Part shown: piece after piece, positions 1-13,981 of the stretch
How the letters are laid out: each line of letters begins with the position of its first letter
Numbering within the stretch: the first letter of the stretch is position 1
Assembly (NCBI GenBank): GCA_009602725.1
Contig: WELB01000099.1
Span: 195,512 to 221,754 of the forward strand
DNA from: Spirogloea muscicola
Taxonomy: Eukaryota; Streptophyta; Zygnematophyceae; Spirogloeales; Spirogloeaceae
Reading direction: 5' to 3'
DNA length: 26,243 nucleotides
Notes under the pieces: generated by a model
Told to the model about the DNA's origin: nothing
Seen by the model: only the letters and a program-made list of their open reading frames with translations
The model's database searches: none
Made by a program: the position numbers and the translations under genes

Positions 1-2914
<2,914 letters not shown>

Positions 2915-3590
2915 AGTATGCTGATCAGGCATTCCCTGTACTACAACCGCCGGATAGCTAAGTACATAAAATAGATGGTTGTGGTGTTATGCAGAGAGTC
3001 AGCAGGGGCAGGCGCATGCTGGATGACAGCAGGCTGTCAGGTGGCTGACAGCTTTCGCAATCTAAACGCTAGGAGCCCTGTAGGCCATGAAAAGCACGCG
3101 GATGTTGGCAATCCTGCCTTGGAGGTGGCCCACAGCAGCTCTCACATTACACCTCAATCCAGTACTGGACGAGTAAGGCTGAAGAGCATGACAGTCCCGT
3201 ATGGGTCATCCTGTGGGCTGCAACCTTTGGCACAACTGTCAGCAAATTTTGCTACTTTACAAAAAAACGTTATTGCCTCTGCTAAGCTGCACAGGAGCAC
3301 GACTGTGACATTGTACGACTTTGATGCCACAGGATGCTCAAATTGGAGGCCCTTGAGATTCTTTTGGCTGCACTGTTTTAGCCTGTCGCTGAGATGTCCT
3401 CAGTTGGATCACGTTCAAGCCCGGGAATAGCGATGCATATCCAAGATTATTGGTATCTAGCCTACAGCGAGCTTAAGCTCAAAATACAGTGAAGCGCAGA
3501 GACAAGTGCAAATCTTGAGAAAAGAAAGTTTCTGACACTGGCGCAGGCAATTGTCAGCGAAGTTGTGGAGCATGCAGGCTCTCAGCTTCG
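2915..3590. other. Intergenic region between two convergent genes
   Basis: This holds the 3' flanks of KDO8P synthase and the PORR gene. A 151-codon open frame (2975-3430, +) is present, but it matches no family I recognise, has no convincing splice context, and its composition does not look coding. I see no RNA gene or mobile element. Confidence 0.5.
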
Positions 3591-6500
3591 CTACCACCGC
3601 TCCTTTGGAGGGCCCGTGCCGTCCTTCTCCAACACAGTGGCCACCTTTGCCCTGCCCGCCAGACTCCCTGGGATACGAATGGGCGACGATTGTGACTTGG
3701 CCACCCTTGGCAAACGTTCGGCGTCACCACGTTCAGTGGTTTCACTCTGCTCTCTTGGAGCTCTGCTGAGTCGCATAGCTGTTGACAAACTGTCATTGGC
3801 ATCATCTCTGTGCTCCCAGTCGTCTGCCGCTCCGTCGTCCTCACCCCACCCGTCATGTGCTGCCGTCAGGGCGTTCAGCCTCTGGCTCTGAGTTGCAGCC
3901 AACGAACACGTGTCAGCTGTGAGACTTGACATCCAGCGAGCCCAGTGGGGAAAAGCCAACCGATGATGTGTAGTTTCTTCTAGTTCTAGTCTGTTTGTCG
4001 TCCTGAAAATTCATATTCCAGTATCTGGCATGACTGCAGAGGTCAATTGGTAACCAACAATTGCCCAAGCCTCTGCTAAATACAGCAATGGGGATGACGC
4101 TCGAAAGTTGAGGTCGACATTCTGAGATTATGCGGAACTTTGTGCACTTTGACAAAATTTACCTGCTGAGCAGCATACACCAGATGCCGGAGCTCCTCCA
4201 TGGCCAGTGTGATTGGATCCTTCTCTTCGTCCTTGAGGACCGTGCCCTTGTAGGCGTCCCGCAAGAATACAGAATCCCGTGTGCCCTTCTCCGAGACGTA
4301 GAAGAGGTCAGGGTGCCTGATGAGGAGACTCCTGATCCTCTGTGCCACAGAGTGAAGGGGGACAAGTGTTGTCAATGACGACCAAACAAGTTCCACCAAA
4401 CAGCTGTGAGAGACATGAAGGGATGTTGTGTTGTCAATTAACTTCAATCAAGATCTTCGTTCATGAGACTAGGAGCGGTTATGCCGAGGATACCATCAAG
4501 CTAGTAAAGGCCACAGTGTCTCATGCACCACCTGCGTGAGCTTGAAGTCTTTGCGGAAGTGCGTGAGGTGGTCCACAAGTAGCCTCTTCTCTAGCGTAAA
4601 AGAAAGCATTTCATAGATGACCGCCACGTTGTGCTTCTCGGCCTCGGGCGACGTTGGGTCCAGGTGGTGTGACGCATCTGAGTACGGCGAGACAAAGGGG
4701 ACCTCTGCAAAGCGCTGCAAGCTTTCCCGGTCCTTCCGCTTCAGCTGCAGTCCTTTCGGCAGCTGCAGGCTCTTGGGGCCTGGAGAAGTAGTCAAAACGC
4801 AGTAAGCAACAGGAAATGATGCAGACAGCCCTTGACATGCCCACTCTCAGAAAGACCACCGTGTTGACAAAGTGGACATCACTGTCTCGCTGCTGAAAGG
4901 GCGGCGCCGTTGCTGGCGTCTTGTCAGTCCAGTCACAAACTTGACAGGTTGGTCTCGAAGGCAACGAGCGAGTCACTGTGATGCAGAAGCTTGCTGCGTG
5001 ACACCAATGCTTGAGCCTAGTGGACTGTCAGCTCTGGAGAGCACACTTTGATGTTGATCAAGCTCCAAGCTCTGATTTCAATTGACATTAAAACCCATAC
5101 CCTACGCCCCAACATCCCAGAGACAGAGAGTGCTCAGGTGATGCAAGATTTCCAGACCTGGAAAGCCCATGGCCAGGGCCTCCTCCTGCAGTCGTACCTC
5201 CGCCTCCCGACTCCTGCTCTGCCTAGACTCCCAGAAGGTCACCGCCAAGCGGTCGTCCCACTTCCGGAGCTCCAATGCCGGCCCGTCCAGCGTGTCGACG
5301 ACCTCAAAGAACTCCGGATGCTGGTGCACCATCTCTATCCGGAAGTCGTCGAAAAGGCCCAGGTCGCGCCGCAGGTGCGTCAAGTGCTCCACCAATATCC
5401 GCTTCTCCGCAGACATCATGAGCAGCTTCCTGACCTGGCTGCGTCCTCGTTCAGTCAGTTCAGAGTTCAGGGTGCATGCACACATCAGAGTTGTGCAGAC
5501 TCAGGTGCCCCCCTTAGCTAACAAATGCAACACTGACATGACCCTTTCTCAAGTTGATGCAGTTAGCTCCACTGAGCACTTGCTAATTGCAACTCATTGG
5601 TCAAGTCTAATTTAAACTTCCTGAAAAGCTAAGGCTAAAGAGAGATGAGGCAGATGAATCCTAGTGCAGAAAGATCAAGCACTGGATGTCAAGCACTGGA
5701 TGTTGAGGATAAGGCTTGTGGACTTGGAAGTCAGACTTTTAACACTAAGAGGAGCATGAAGAGAATAAGAACTTGCAAAAAGGCCAAGCCGTGACGTGCC
5801 ACTCGAAGAGCAAAGAAGCCGCTAGATGGACTGCCTACGAGCCTTCAACAGGCCGCTCACCTTGTCCACGAGCAGGCTGGTCATGTCGCGCTTGATTGCC
5901 TGCTCGCGCTGGTACAGCACCTCGGCCTCGTGCGAAAGCGTGAACCACACATAACCGTGAGACTCGTCCACAACCTCAAACACCGCTGGGAATTTGCGAA
6001 GCAGCGCAATGCACCGCCGCTTGCCAGAAAGGCCCAAGTGCCTGTTGGACTCAGGGTTTGGGCTTTGAGTGTCTGAGCTATTAAGAAGTGATAGTGGCGT
6101 AGAGCTCGTTCTTTGACCTTGAAGCAGCACTTTGGCTTGTAGAAAGAGCCTCGTAAGCATTCAATGCATGAGCTATTATAAGTATAAGCAATAGTATCAA
6201 AACTCAACAGTCACTTATAGCTGCCTGATGAGGTCAGGCAAGCAGGCTCTGCTGCCGACCTGCGGTGCATGCCGAGGTCGCGGAGCGTCATGCGGCGCTC
6301 GGGCTGCTTGAGCAGCAGCTCCTTGAGCTTCACCACAAGGCGCAGTGGCTTGTCGACCTGCACCACCTGTGTAGCAGCACCGCCAGTCCCGTGGGTGCTA
6401 CATCAGACGCAGCGGCTGCAGGCTGCAGCCCATCACCTCCAACTCCAAGCAAGCTGCAGCAATCTGCCGGGCTTCTTGCAGCTTGAACAGCCAGCTGCTC

Positions 6501-7341
6501 TGGCATGCCCTGCTGTGTCGCTAGAGCTGCTCAGACGTGGGCCACATCATTGATGAAGGCACAGGGGCGGCAGCCAGCAACAACATGACAACAAGCTACT
6601 GCGATCATAACCAATCCATTAAGCCCTGTGCTAAGTGCTCCAGCGGGCTTATGCACGGCAACGTGTTGGTAGCACATTTGCGCCTCAGCAAGTTGGAACC
6701 CAGCGAGGTGGCGACAGCGTGCGCCTGTCCCTGTGACTGCAGCCGCAAACTGCCCAATGAAAAGTGGATGCCTCAAGGTACCAGCGATTGCGCTTCAGAT
6801 CCAGAGCACTGAGACATGAAGCTATGGGTATAGGGTGCATTCTGTGATGTTCTCTTGAAGTCTGCTCCTCCAGGTCTCTGACTATATTGCAATAGTCAGC
6901 TTGTAACATGACTACGGATTCACAGCTTCAACTTTGACACTTGCCGCACTTGACGTAGCAGAACGTGAAGCTTTGTGCGCTTTGAAGATAGTCGTGAGCA
7001 CGAGGCCATCAGCCTCCAAGTCTTAGTTGTGTGACGGTGTACTAAACCCTGTACTAAACCCAGACCCAGAGACGTCAGCAGGGGCTCAGGGTTCGAACCC
7101 CAGCTTAGCGGAAGCTTGGCGGGAGGGGCCTGCCCACCTTGTCGAGCTCGGGGTCCTTGCGGCGCCTGATGACGGCGCGCGCCGACGACGACCGCCGTGA
7201 GGGAAGCCCTGAGGCCCACGCCGCCGCTTTGGGCTGCGCCAGGCTCGCCGCTCGCTGGCCCAGCAGCGCGGAGCCGCCCCACCGCAGCACCTTGCCCGCC
7301 ACCGCAGCCACCGCCGCCGCCGCCGCGGCGCTTCCGACCAT
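3591..7341 (-). CDS. PORR-domain (plant organelle RNA recognition) protein, 7 exons
   Basis: PORR proteins bind RNA in plastids or mitochondria and many help splice group II introns. Exons: 7341-7138, 6366-6260, 6041-5861, 5434-5158, 4779-4532, 4339-4163, 3887-3591; all phases fit, giving about 496 residues. The ATG at 7341 is the first after an in-frame TGA. An Ala/Arg/Ser-rich leader of about 55 residues looks like an organelle transit peptide and is followed by RRRKDPELDK. PORR segments in order: DKPLRLVVKLKELLLKQP, RMTLRDLGMHRR, LLRKFPAVFEVV, LLMMSAEKRILVEHLTHLRR, MVHQHPEFFEVV, KWDDRLAV, RFAEVPFVSPYSD, LLVDHLTHFRKDF and RHPDLFYVSEKG. The terminal exon is less certain. The acidic version used here follows acceptor ...CAACTCAG. 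A competing strong acceptor, TTTTCAG, would give exon 4002-3913 with a tail of only 29 residues. Which organelle is targeted cannot be told. Confidence 0.92.
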
Positions 7342-8458
7342 GGCCGTCGCCAAGGCGGTCTGCTGTGCTCAGAGCGCGCCTTGCAAACCCAAAGCGCAGC
7401 AACGCAGCGGAGCTAAGTACGCTGCCGAGACTCGGCGCACCCAGCGCCACCGCTACGCCAAGTTGGCGGCTCACAGCAGCTCCACGCCAAGCAACGGCGG
7501 TCGAAGCGCGGGTGCAAGCAGCTATGGCGCAGGCGGGAACTCAGCTCGCGGCGCAGGGGCTGCTGCACCTCTGAACGGGTTTCTCCGAAGGCCTTTCTGA
7601 CATAGGTGGTGAAGCTACTGGGTCCCAGACACCTCGTGGCGCAAGTCCCATCGTACTGACACAAACCCCTGGGGTTTGTGTTGGTGCATAGTAGAACTAG
7701 TTGGTGCCATGCATTGCTTTTTAGCAGACAACTCGAGCGTAGTCCAGTGCTGCATCATACCAGTGCTCCAATCGGTGCCCACAGTGTTGGCGTCTAATTA
7801 TCAGCGTGCCGCCAAGAGGGCATCGACTCAGAGCTCGGCTGCTCCTGTCCTTGCCTCCCTCGGAAATCACTGGGCTGAGCAACCCGTCTGGGATTGCAAC
7901 ACCTGCAGCTCTGGCATGAGATGTGGACATCTCAGCATCCACACTGCAGACACCCACGCATGAGAGGGCTCCACACATACAGCCTCCTTTGGGTGAGCAA
8001 CCTTGCATCGGGCCAGCAAGGTAGTCAGGGCGCCGCTGAGCAACCACAAGCACAGAGACTGCCAGCGGCTAGAATACATGTGTCTTGCGCATCATCCCAA
8101 GCGTTCTTGGAAGCCGCTTGAAGTTGCTTCAGCTGCAGAATCCAGCTTCAGACGACTCTTATGGCCGGCTCCCTCTGTAAGCAAACAGCATCTCCAACTG
8201 ACCTCCGCATCCGCAGCCATGGCCCCCTAGCTAAGGGAGACCCGGCAGCAACGACGACGGGGTGCACCTGTCTTGCTCTTGGAGGCCCTTGGTGGCTGAT
8301 GTAAGTGCATATCAGGAACTAAAGGTCAAGGTTTACTATTTGGGAGCCAGGGTCGGTGTGGTCGTCAAACAAGAGAGGTACCAACCTATTCAGCCATGCC
8401 CAGCAACGGGCTGGGGCTCCAGTAACACGACCGGCGCAAGGCAGGGCAATCAGTGGCT
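7342..8458. other. Intergenic region upstream of the PORR gene and downstream of HHL1
   Basis: It contains the GC-rich 5' flank of the PORR gene (about 7342-7600) and the 3' flank of HHL1. Open frames here are short or are GC-driven shadows. A minus-strand frame beginning at 7474 starts with GTG and reads transit-peptide-like residues, but it is out of frame with the PORR coding sequence. No RNA gene or repeat was recognised. Confidence 0.5.
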
Positions 8459-9952
8459 TCACTTCTTGTTGTCCTCGACAGGTGGCGACACCGGAAGTGC
8501 TGATGTTATGGAACCAAACGCCCCCTTGAGGCTGCCTGCGGCATTGCCGAAGAATCCCTTGACCTTGTCCACAAGTCCCGTCGCTATCTCCTCCTGCGGT
8601 GGGATCTGCAGCCGCAAAGCAGCGGCATGAAGGTAACTCTGTCAGGCTTACAGATGGACTTCACATTAGCATTTCCTACAGGTGTGACACTTAAGCTTAC
8701 GCAGACGTCCAATGCAAAATGCAGGAGGCCTACCTGCAGAAGTTTACAAATTTAATATTGGTTTTGCGAATAGCTTGCTCATTGACCAGAAAAATCGTCT
8801 AAACAGACAGTATATATTGTTATTAGTATTGTTGTTACACGAATCAATGCAAGTCAGCATGTGGGAGCTGGCTTTTCAAGACTATGTAGGTAGAGCAAGC
8901 CGGCGCAACGGCTTGCTACTCTGGATAGGTCAAGGGGCAACGAATTGAAGGGGTAACAAAGTTTGGGCTATTGCAGACAAAGGGGGCCAGACATTGGCAC
9001 CTGAACAACGTCTGTGCCAAACATAGCCGCCCGCGGGTTGGTGTTGTCCTGCGCCGAGCAACACCATAAGTGCTCAATGAGATTGGAGCAACATTGTCAT
9101 GTCCATGCCACAGTAAGCCATCACATGATTCAGCGCTGTGGTAATCCAATGCATCCCTTTGACAGCACAGGGCTGACAAAGGTGACCAGGTATGCCAGCA
9201 AGGGCCTGCGGAGGTTCTACTTACCATGACCTTGTAACCATACTCAAAGCCTGTCGCGGCTTTGAGCACCGGGTATGCCTTGATGGCCGTTGTACGCACA
9301 GCGCGCTCGTCCTGCAGCGCAAGGTAAGGTTGGCAACGTCTCAGCTGCTTGTCCACTGACAACGAGGTGATGATGCTGCGTTGATGAGGCAGAGGTAGTG
9401 CTTGCTCTCACGTTGTAAACGACAGAGGCAATATTGCGCGTGAGAGTGCCCTGGTACAACCGCTTGCCAATGTCGTTCTTCATCGCGCCAAGCATCAGCT
9501 TTGCAGCCGTGCCGCCAGTGATAACGCTCAATGGGTACCATCGTGAAACCTGCGGCAAGGAGGCCCGGCGCTCTTAGCACCCGCCCTGTCATGCTGCAAT
9601 TCTGGCTGGCTTTTACAGCCGCTCTTTCTCTCTATCAGCAGCTGCAGTCTTCAGTGTTGCTGTAGTTTCCATCCTGACCTTGCTCAAATTCACAGAGACA
9701 AGACAGCTCAAGGCATGACCTAGAAAGGCCGCCGCATGTGGAGAGAGTTGTAGAAGCAGGCCCTGTGGAGGGAGCGGCAGGGCCTCATGACAGGGTGGAG
9801 GCCTCACGTTCTTGGTGCGGATAAATAGCACGAACTTGGGCGTGTCGTCGGCCGTGTCGATCTTGGGCAGCGACGGCATGGCCTGCTGCCCGGCGCCGCG
9901 TCGCACGCCGCCTGGCATGGCGTTGCGCTTGCCCTTGGCTCGCACTGACACC
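8459..9952 (-). CDS. HHL1: HHL1 (HYPERSENSITIVE TO HIGH LIGHT 1)-like plastid protein, 5' exon not resolved
   Basis: In Arabidopsis HHL1 is a thylakoid protein that protects and helps repair photosystem II in high light. Exons: 9952-9808, 9549-9412, 9311-9225, 9048-9001, 8605-8459; phases are continuous and give 187 residues to a TGA. Recognised segments in order: VRAKGKRNAMPGG, MPSLPKIDTADDTPKF, VLFIRTKN, RWYPLSVITGGTAAKLM, GKRLYQGTLTRNIASVVY, AVRTTAIKAYPVLKAATG, FEYGYKV, DNTNPRAAMFGTDVVQ, and a C-terminal DKVKGFFGNAAGSLKGAF. Order and spacing match the plant family over the mature protein. The first listed exon starts with one base that must complete a codon from an upstream exon encoding the chloroplast transit peptide. 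The sequence VSVRAKG sits about where the mature protein begins. Confidence 0.93.
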
Positions 9953-10255
9953 CTGCGGAACTCACGCCACTGTCAGTACGGCAGTGATGGCCCCTCAGAA
10001 CGGAGGCCCATTGCATATATGCATATATGAGTATTTCTCTGTGCCCCTCCTTCTTCAAATTCCTCAAGTTCTTCCTGCTCCTCTTCCCTCCCTCCCTCCT
10101 CCTCCCTCGTACGTTTTCACTAAACGGCCCCATGGCCACGCTCGTCCTCCGTGCTCGCCCTCGTGACGGCGCCTGCCTGCCAGTTCCAGCTACAGGCCAG
10201 CCGGCACAACGATGTGAACTTAGCAGTTCTGCGGGTTAGCGGCTCTTTTACTCAC

Positions 10256-10500
10256 CCGGGCCGCTGGGTGGCGTCCGAAGAGGGCAGGGACGTGGCCGGC
10301 GAAGGCGACGGCAGCAGTCGCCAGCGGCCGGCGCTGAGAAACTCCGAGCCGGCGCTGCAGTTGGAGGCCCTCCTGCGGCGGCGACGGCGGAGCGGTCGCG
10401 ACGGCGGCGGCGGAGAGCGTCAGCCAAGGCTTGCAGGCTCTGCCGTCGTAGGCCGCGCTAGCGAGCTCGAGCTTGCCGAAGCCCTGCCGCCAGGATGACG
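10256..10500 (-). other. Candidate 5' exon (transit peptide) of HHL1
   Basis: Reading the minus strand, a good donor (CCCGG then GTGAGT) ends an open stretch at 10256, about 300 bases upstream of the first sure HHL1 exon. The longest frame is Ala-, Pro- and Arg-rich (for example AAAVATAPPSPPQ and ATAAVAFAGHVPALFG), as expected of a chloroplast transit peptide. That frame ends in phase 0, whereas the next exon needs two leftover bases. The frame of correct phase has a TGA near 10420 and no ATG. Either another exon, a different splice site or a one-base sequence error is involved. An ATG at 10506 opens a separate short frame (MAVILAAGLRQARAR, then stop). Confidence 0.35.
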
Positions 10501-10701
10501 GCCATTTCCGGCGCCGTCGCAGGCCGGGGCCACGCATGCCGCCGGCATGGAGTCCAGCGACCAGCGAGCCGCCCGGCGCTACGGCGCAGAGCAGAATTTG
10601 CGGACGCGCACCGTTCCTGAGCCAGGCTGCGGCAGCCGAGGCCCGCGGCGGCGGGGCCGCCCAGCCCCGCCGCGCACGCCATGACGCCGCCGCGCTCCCC
10701 G

Positions 10702-10837
10702 NNNNNNNNNNNNNNNNNNNNNNNNNNNNNNNNNNNNNNNNNNNNNNNNNNNNNNNNNNNNNNNNNNNNNNNNNNNNNNNNNNNNNNNNNNNNNNNNNNN
10801 NNNNNNNNNNNNNNNNNNNNNNNNNNNNNNNNNNNNN
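10702..10837. other. Assembly gap (136 N), with a G14 run on its right edge
   Basis: 136 unknown bases are followed at 10838-10851 by 14 consecutive G. Flanking sequence on the left is extremely GC-rich. The gap may contain the start of HHL1 or its promoter. Frames drawn across it are meaningless. Confidence 0.98.
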
Positions 10838-12261
10838 GGGGGGGGGGGGGGCGGGAGACCCAGAGACACACGAAACCCCGATACTCGAAACCCCGGGGGC
10901 CCAGCTCTGCAGCTCTTTCTTCGAACTCTGTTTATCCTTTTCTCTGGGCTGGACAATCACAGCCATCGCCCTCTACTGAAAGTGCCTCAATCATCTGCAT
11001 GGTGGAAAGGTTCTCGGAGTCAGCGCTGCGCCTGGCGATGCTCTTCGAAAGAAGAAGTGGCTCTCCCAATGGGGGCAAGGGCTGTGAGAAGCCAGCCCGA
11101 AAAGAATTGACAAGGTTCGAAGGGGCCAAACTACGAGCTAAGCAGCGACTGCGGGGCCTGAAGAGGCTATGGCAGAACGGGGGAGGATGCTCTTCCAGGT
11201 GCTGGCCTCTCACAGCAATTGCTTAGGTTGGAGCTATTCTATGGCAGGCATCTTACTGAAGGGGCGAGGGCTGTGAAAGAGAGAAGTGGCTTTGCCAATG
11301 GGGGCAAGGGCTGTGAAAGGCCAGCCCGGAAAGGGTGGGCAAGGTCCGAAAGGGCTGAAAGCGCTGTGCAATGTGCGATGTGCGACGTGGTTAGTCATCC
11401 TGCGATGTTGGCTACTGTGACAACTTATGGTGTAAGTGTTGAACTGGTTAGGGTCATGAAGGTGAGCTCTTCCAAGGTGGGCGGGGCAAGAAGCAGCTCT
11501 TCCAAAGTGAGCGGTAGATACGATCCACATCATGTCAGCAAGGAGACGCCATCAGTTGCCACAAGAAGGGCAATGAAACACCATTGGGGTAACGACAAGT
11601 GACCAAGTGCACATAGTGGTTAAATTGGGCCACCGACCAATGATGCAGGAGGCTGCCGTAATATGACAAGCAGCTCGTGGCGAAATGATGGTGGCGGCAC
11701 AAGTATGGCTGTGCTTTGTAAGCTCAGGTGGGGCTTTATAGAATCAGCATCCGCCACTAGTGCTTGCCTCTTTATCTCGTTGCACCAGGTGCTCCTTATT
11801 ATCAGCTCTATTGAGACACGGGCAACAACCAGCGGGTGGCAACTAAGGGGGTTAAATACAATATATACTCTTCATAACAGCTGCGGAAAGTTGTCAACGT
11901 TTGGAGCAAGTCATCATGAAGGTCATTGATCATATTGTCATCATCACGATATCATTACATCGGATATTTCTCAAGTATCTCCGTCGTGGTCCTTGGAAGT
12001 AACACTCATTTGACTTAACTCTGGACCCATACTTTACTCATGCTCGAGAACAGCTGTACGCATTGCAATATCACGTCAACCAAATTGACAGTGTCCAGTC
12101 CACAGCATCTCGGACACATTGTCTGGCTTGACCACTGGTCTTCACGTTTTCCGGCACCTTTGGACTTTGTGTACTCTTCTGTGGGCCGGGTTGCTCACAG
12201 CCCTCGGCCCCTTTGGAGGAGCTGCTTCTTCCCTTTGTGCACGGCTTCAATGCCGTCGGGT

Positions 12262-12440
12262 CGCTTGCTCGAGTGCACAGGAGGCGCCTCACAATTCCAT
12301 GCAGCGGTCCTTAGCATTTGCCGTCCACTTACATGCAGGTCGCGCCTTGGCTGCTGCCTCCGGAGTCCGTCAGGGCAACAGCTATTCCGCCCCTCTAGTT
12401 ATTCTGATTCGCACTTGCTGACTAGAGATTCAGATAGCGT
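12262..12440 (+). repeat. Partial copy of the longer repeat core
   Basis: This matches the downstream half of the two longer copies at 13000-13290 and 13640-13965. The landmark GCAGCGGTCCTTAGCATTTG aligns with CTCCAGCGGTCCATGGCCCA in the + copy, and it ends in CTGACTAGAGATTCAG where the + copy has CCCACTAGAGG. It is followed by hairpin units near 12510, as in the other copies. Frames are broken, so no protein is called. Confidence 0.55.
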
Positions 12441-12999
12441 CTCTTGCTGACGTCTTTGAGACAAGCATCCTTCTTCTGCGCCATCCGGTTCTTTGTTTAA
12501 TTTATATACTGGGCTGGTCTCTCCCAGCCACCGCCCTCTCCTGGAAGCGTCTTTCTTTTTTCAGACCGAATCTATTCTATGGGCCGGCCTCTCACAGCCA
12601 TTGCCGTAAATTGGAAGAGCTGCTGCTTCGTGCATTTTCTGGCCCTTTTGGACGTTGTACACTTCTTTTTCGGCTGGTCTCTCACGCCGATTGCCTTACA
12701 TTGAAGGAGAGCTGTATCTTTCTCTGGACCTTGTTCATGCGTTTGCGGGCCTGGCTTTTGCCCCAGCCCTCGTCCCCTTACAGGCTGGCTGTTCACAGCC
12801 CTCGCGCTCATCAGAAGAGCCACTTTCTTTTTCGGAAGGGCTGCTTCTTTCATTCGGAAGAGCTGCTTCTTTCTGAGCCGACGTGGTCACAGGTGTGGTG
12901 CACCGTTCCAATCCAGGGCTTTCTGCCTCGAAGGCTGGACATGCAGCGACGAACGCCAAATGCGGCAAAGCGACGAAGTACGCGGACCACCGGGCAGGG

Positions 13000-13290
13000 G
13001 ACGCGATCGTCCTCCTGGCCGTTGATGTGCACGGGGCTTTCTCAGTGGCTCGACCTGTTGGCCCGGCTTGCGCGACGCGCTGTGTCCGGCAGGCGAGGTG
13101 AGCAGGCCAACTTCAACGCCGCTGGCTCGCTAGCTCAGGTCTTCTCAGGGCGCCTATGCATACCACTCCAGCGGTCCATGGCCCACGCCTAGCATCTGCG
13201 TCCTGGCCGTGCTCTAGCTGCAACCTGTGGCTTTCGTCAGTGGGATTGCTTTCCGGCTGCTAGTCTTTCTGATCTGCGGCTCACCCACTA
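13000..13290 (+). repeat. Repeat core, + oriented copy of an inverted pair
   Basis: This aligns along its length with the reverse complement of 13640-13965. Shared landmarks include GTGCACGGGGCTTTC (GTACACGGGGCTTTC in the partner) and CTTCAACGCCGC, followed by TCGCT and a CAGGTCTTC/CAAGTCTTC block. One frame gives QWLDLLARLARRAV and NAAGSLAQVF, but frames are interrupted. A hairpin unit follows near 13370. I do not recognise the encoded peptide as a known transposon domain. Confidence 0.65.
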
Positions 13291-13639
13291 GAGGTTAGTA
13301 TGTGATTGTCCTACCGGGCAAGCTCTAAGGCAGCGCTCTTGGCCCCTTCGGACCTTATCAATCCTTTTCGGGCTGGCTGTTCGCAGCCCTTGCCCCCCTT
13401 TGGGAGAGCCACTTTTCACTTGGGAGCCGCAAGTCAGAAAGACTAGCCGCCGGAAAGAGAAAGTAAGAGCTCTCTATCAGAAAGTAGGAAGAAGTGCGCG
13501 CCCATAGATAGAGAAGAGGGGGCTGGCAAAGCCAGCCCAAAAACGAATGGACAATGTCCAAAGACAAAGAAAGAGGAGCCGGAAAAAGGACTACACTACA
13601 AAACACTGCAGAACACAGAGACGATGCAGAGGGAAGCTC

Positions 13640-13965
13640 AGTACCCACGAGTGAGCAACATCAGGTCTGAGTAGCTCGCTGAAGGGAAAGAGGCACTCCG
13701 CCGAGACCCAGAGGCGGCGGCCATAGCACGGCCACACTGCTCGCGTGTGGACGGCGTGGGCAAGGGAGCGTTGAAGCGATACGGCCAGGCGCATGCGGAA
13801 GACTTGTGCGAGCGAACCCGCGGCGTTGAAGCCGGGCATCGCCCCTGGCAGACCCGGCCGCCGGTCAATGGCCTGGCGGGCAGGCCGCTGAATGAGATCC
13901 AGCCAGCGGCTGCCGAAAGCCCCGTGTACATCCATCGCCAGGGCCGCGAATTCATCCCCCATCAG
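13640..13965 (-). repeat. Repeat core, - oriented copy of an inverted pair
   Basis: On the minus strand this copy is open for 123 codons (13962-13591) and reads LAMDVHGAFGSRWLDLIQ and then FNAAGSLAQVFRMRLAVSLQ. The same peptides appear, broken, in the + copy, which suggests the core was once coding. DVHGAF loosely resembles the first catalytic block of reverse transcriptases, but later blocks are missing, so I do not call it. Minus-strand sequence after the core (about 13540-13360) contains hairpin units, matching the arrangement of the + copy. Confidence 0.6.
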
Positions 13966-13981
13966 GGTTTAGGGTTTATGG
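13964..13981. repeat. Short telomere-like motif
   Basis: AGGGTTTAGGGTTTATGGG is about two and a half units of the plant-type TTTAGGG repeat, directly at the outer edge of the minus-oriented repeat core. It is too short to be a telomere. It may mark an old insertion or repair junction. Confidence 0.5.

Noticed and set aside
3541-3891. Plus-strand frame reading EVVEHAGSQLRYHRSFGG
   Set aside because: It looks protein-like, but it overlaps the minus-strand frame that fits as the PORR terminal exon by phase, acceptor and composition; the plus reading matches no family I know.
7085-7110. tRNA-like B box (GGGTTCGAACCCC)
   Set aside because: The motif is present, but neither strand has an A box at proper spacing or a matching acceptor stem, and it lies inside a PORR intron.
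10010-10115. Possible promoter from the GCATATATGCATATATG palindrome and CT-rich run
   Set aside because: It lies where an HHL1 intron is expected; on the minus strand it is A/G-rich sequence with no clear core-promoter arrangement.
10220-11226. Long open frames across the N gap
   Set aside because: Length comes from unknown bases; the reading on either side cannot be joined.
11040-11340. CRISPR-like array
   Set aside because: Repeats differ in sequence, spacing and orientation, and the genome is eukaryotic.
13640-13965. Reverse transcriptase domain suggested by DVHGAF
   Set aside because: Only one loose block is present; no YxDD-like motif or further blocks follow, so naming the domain would be over-reading.
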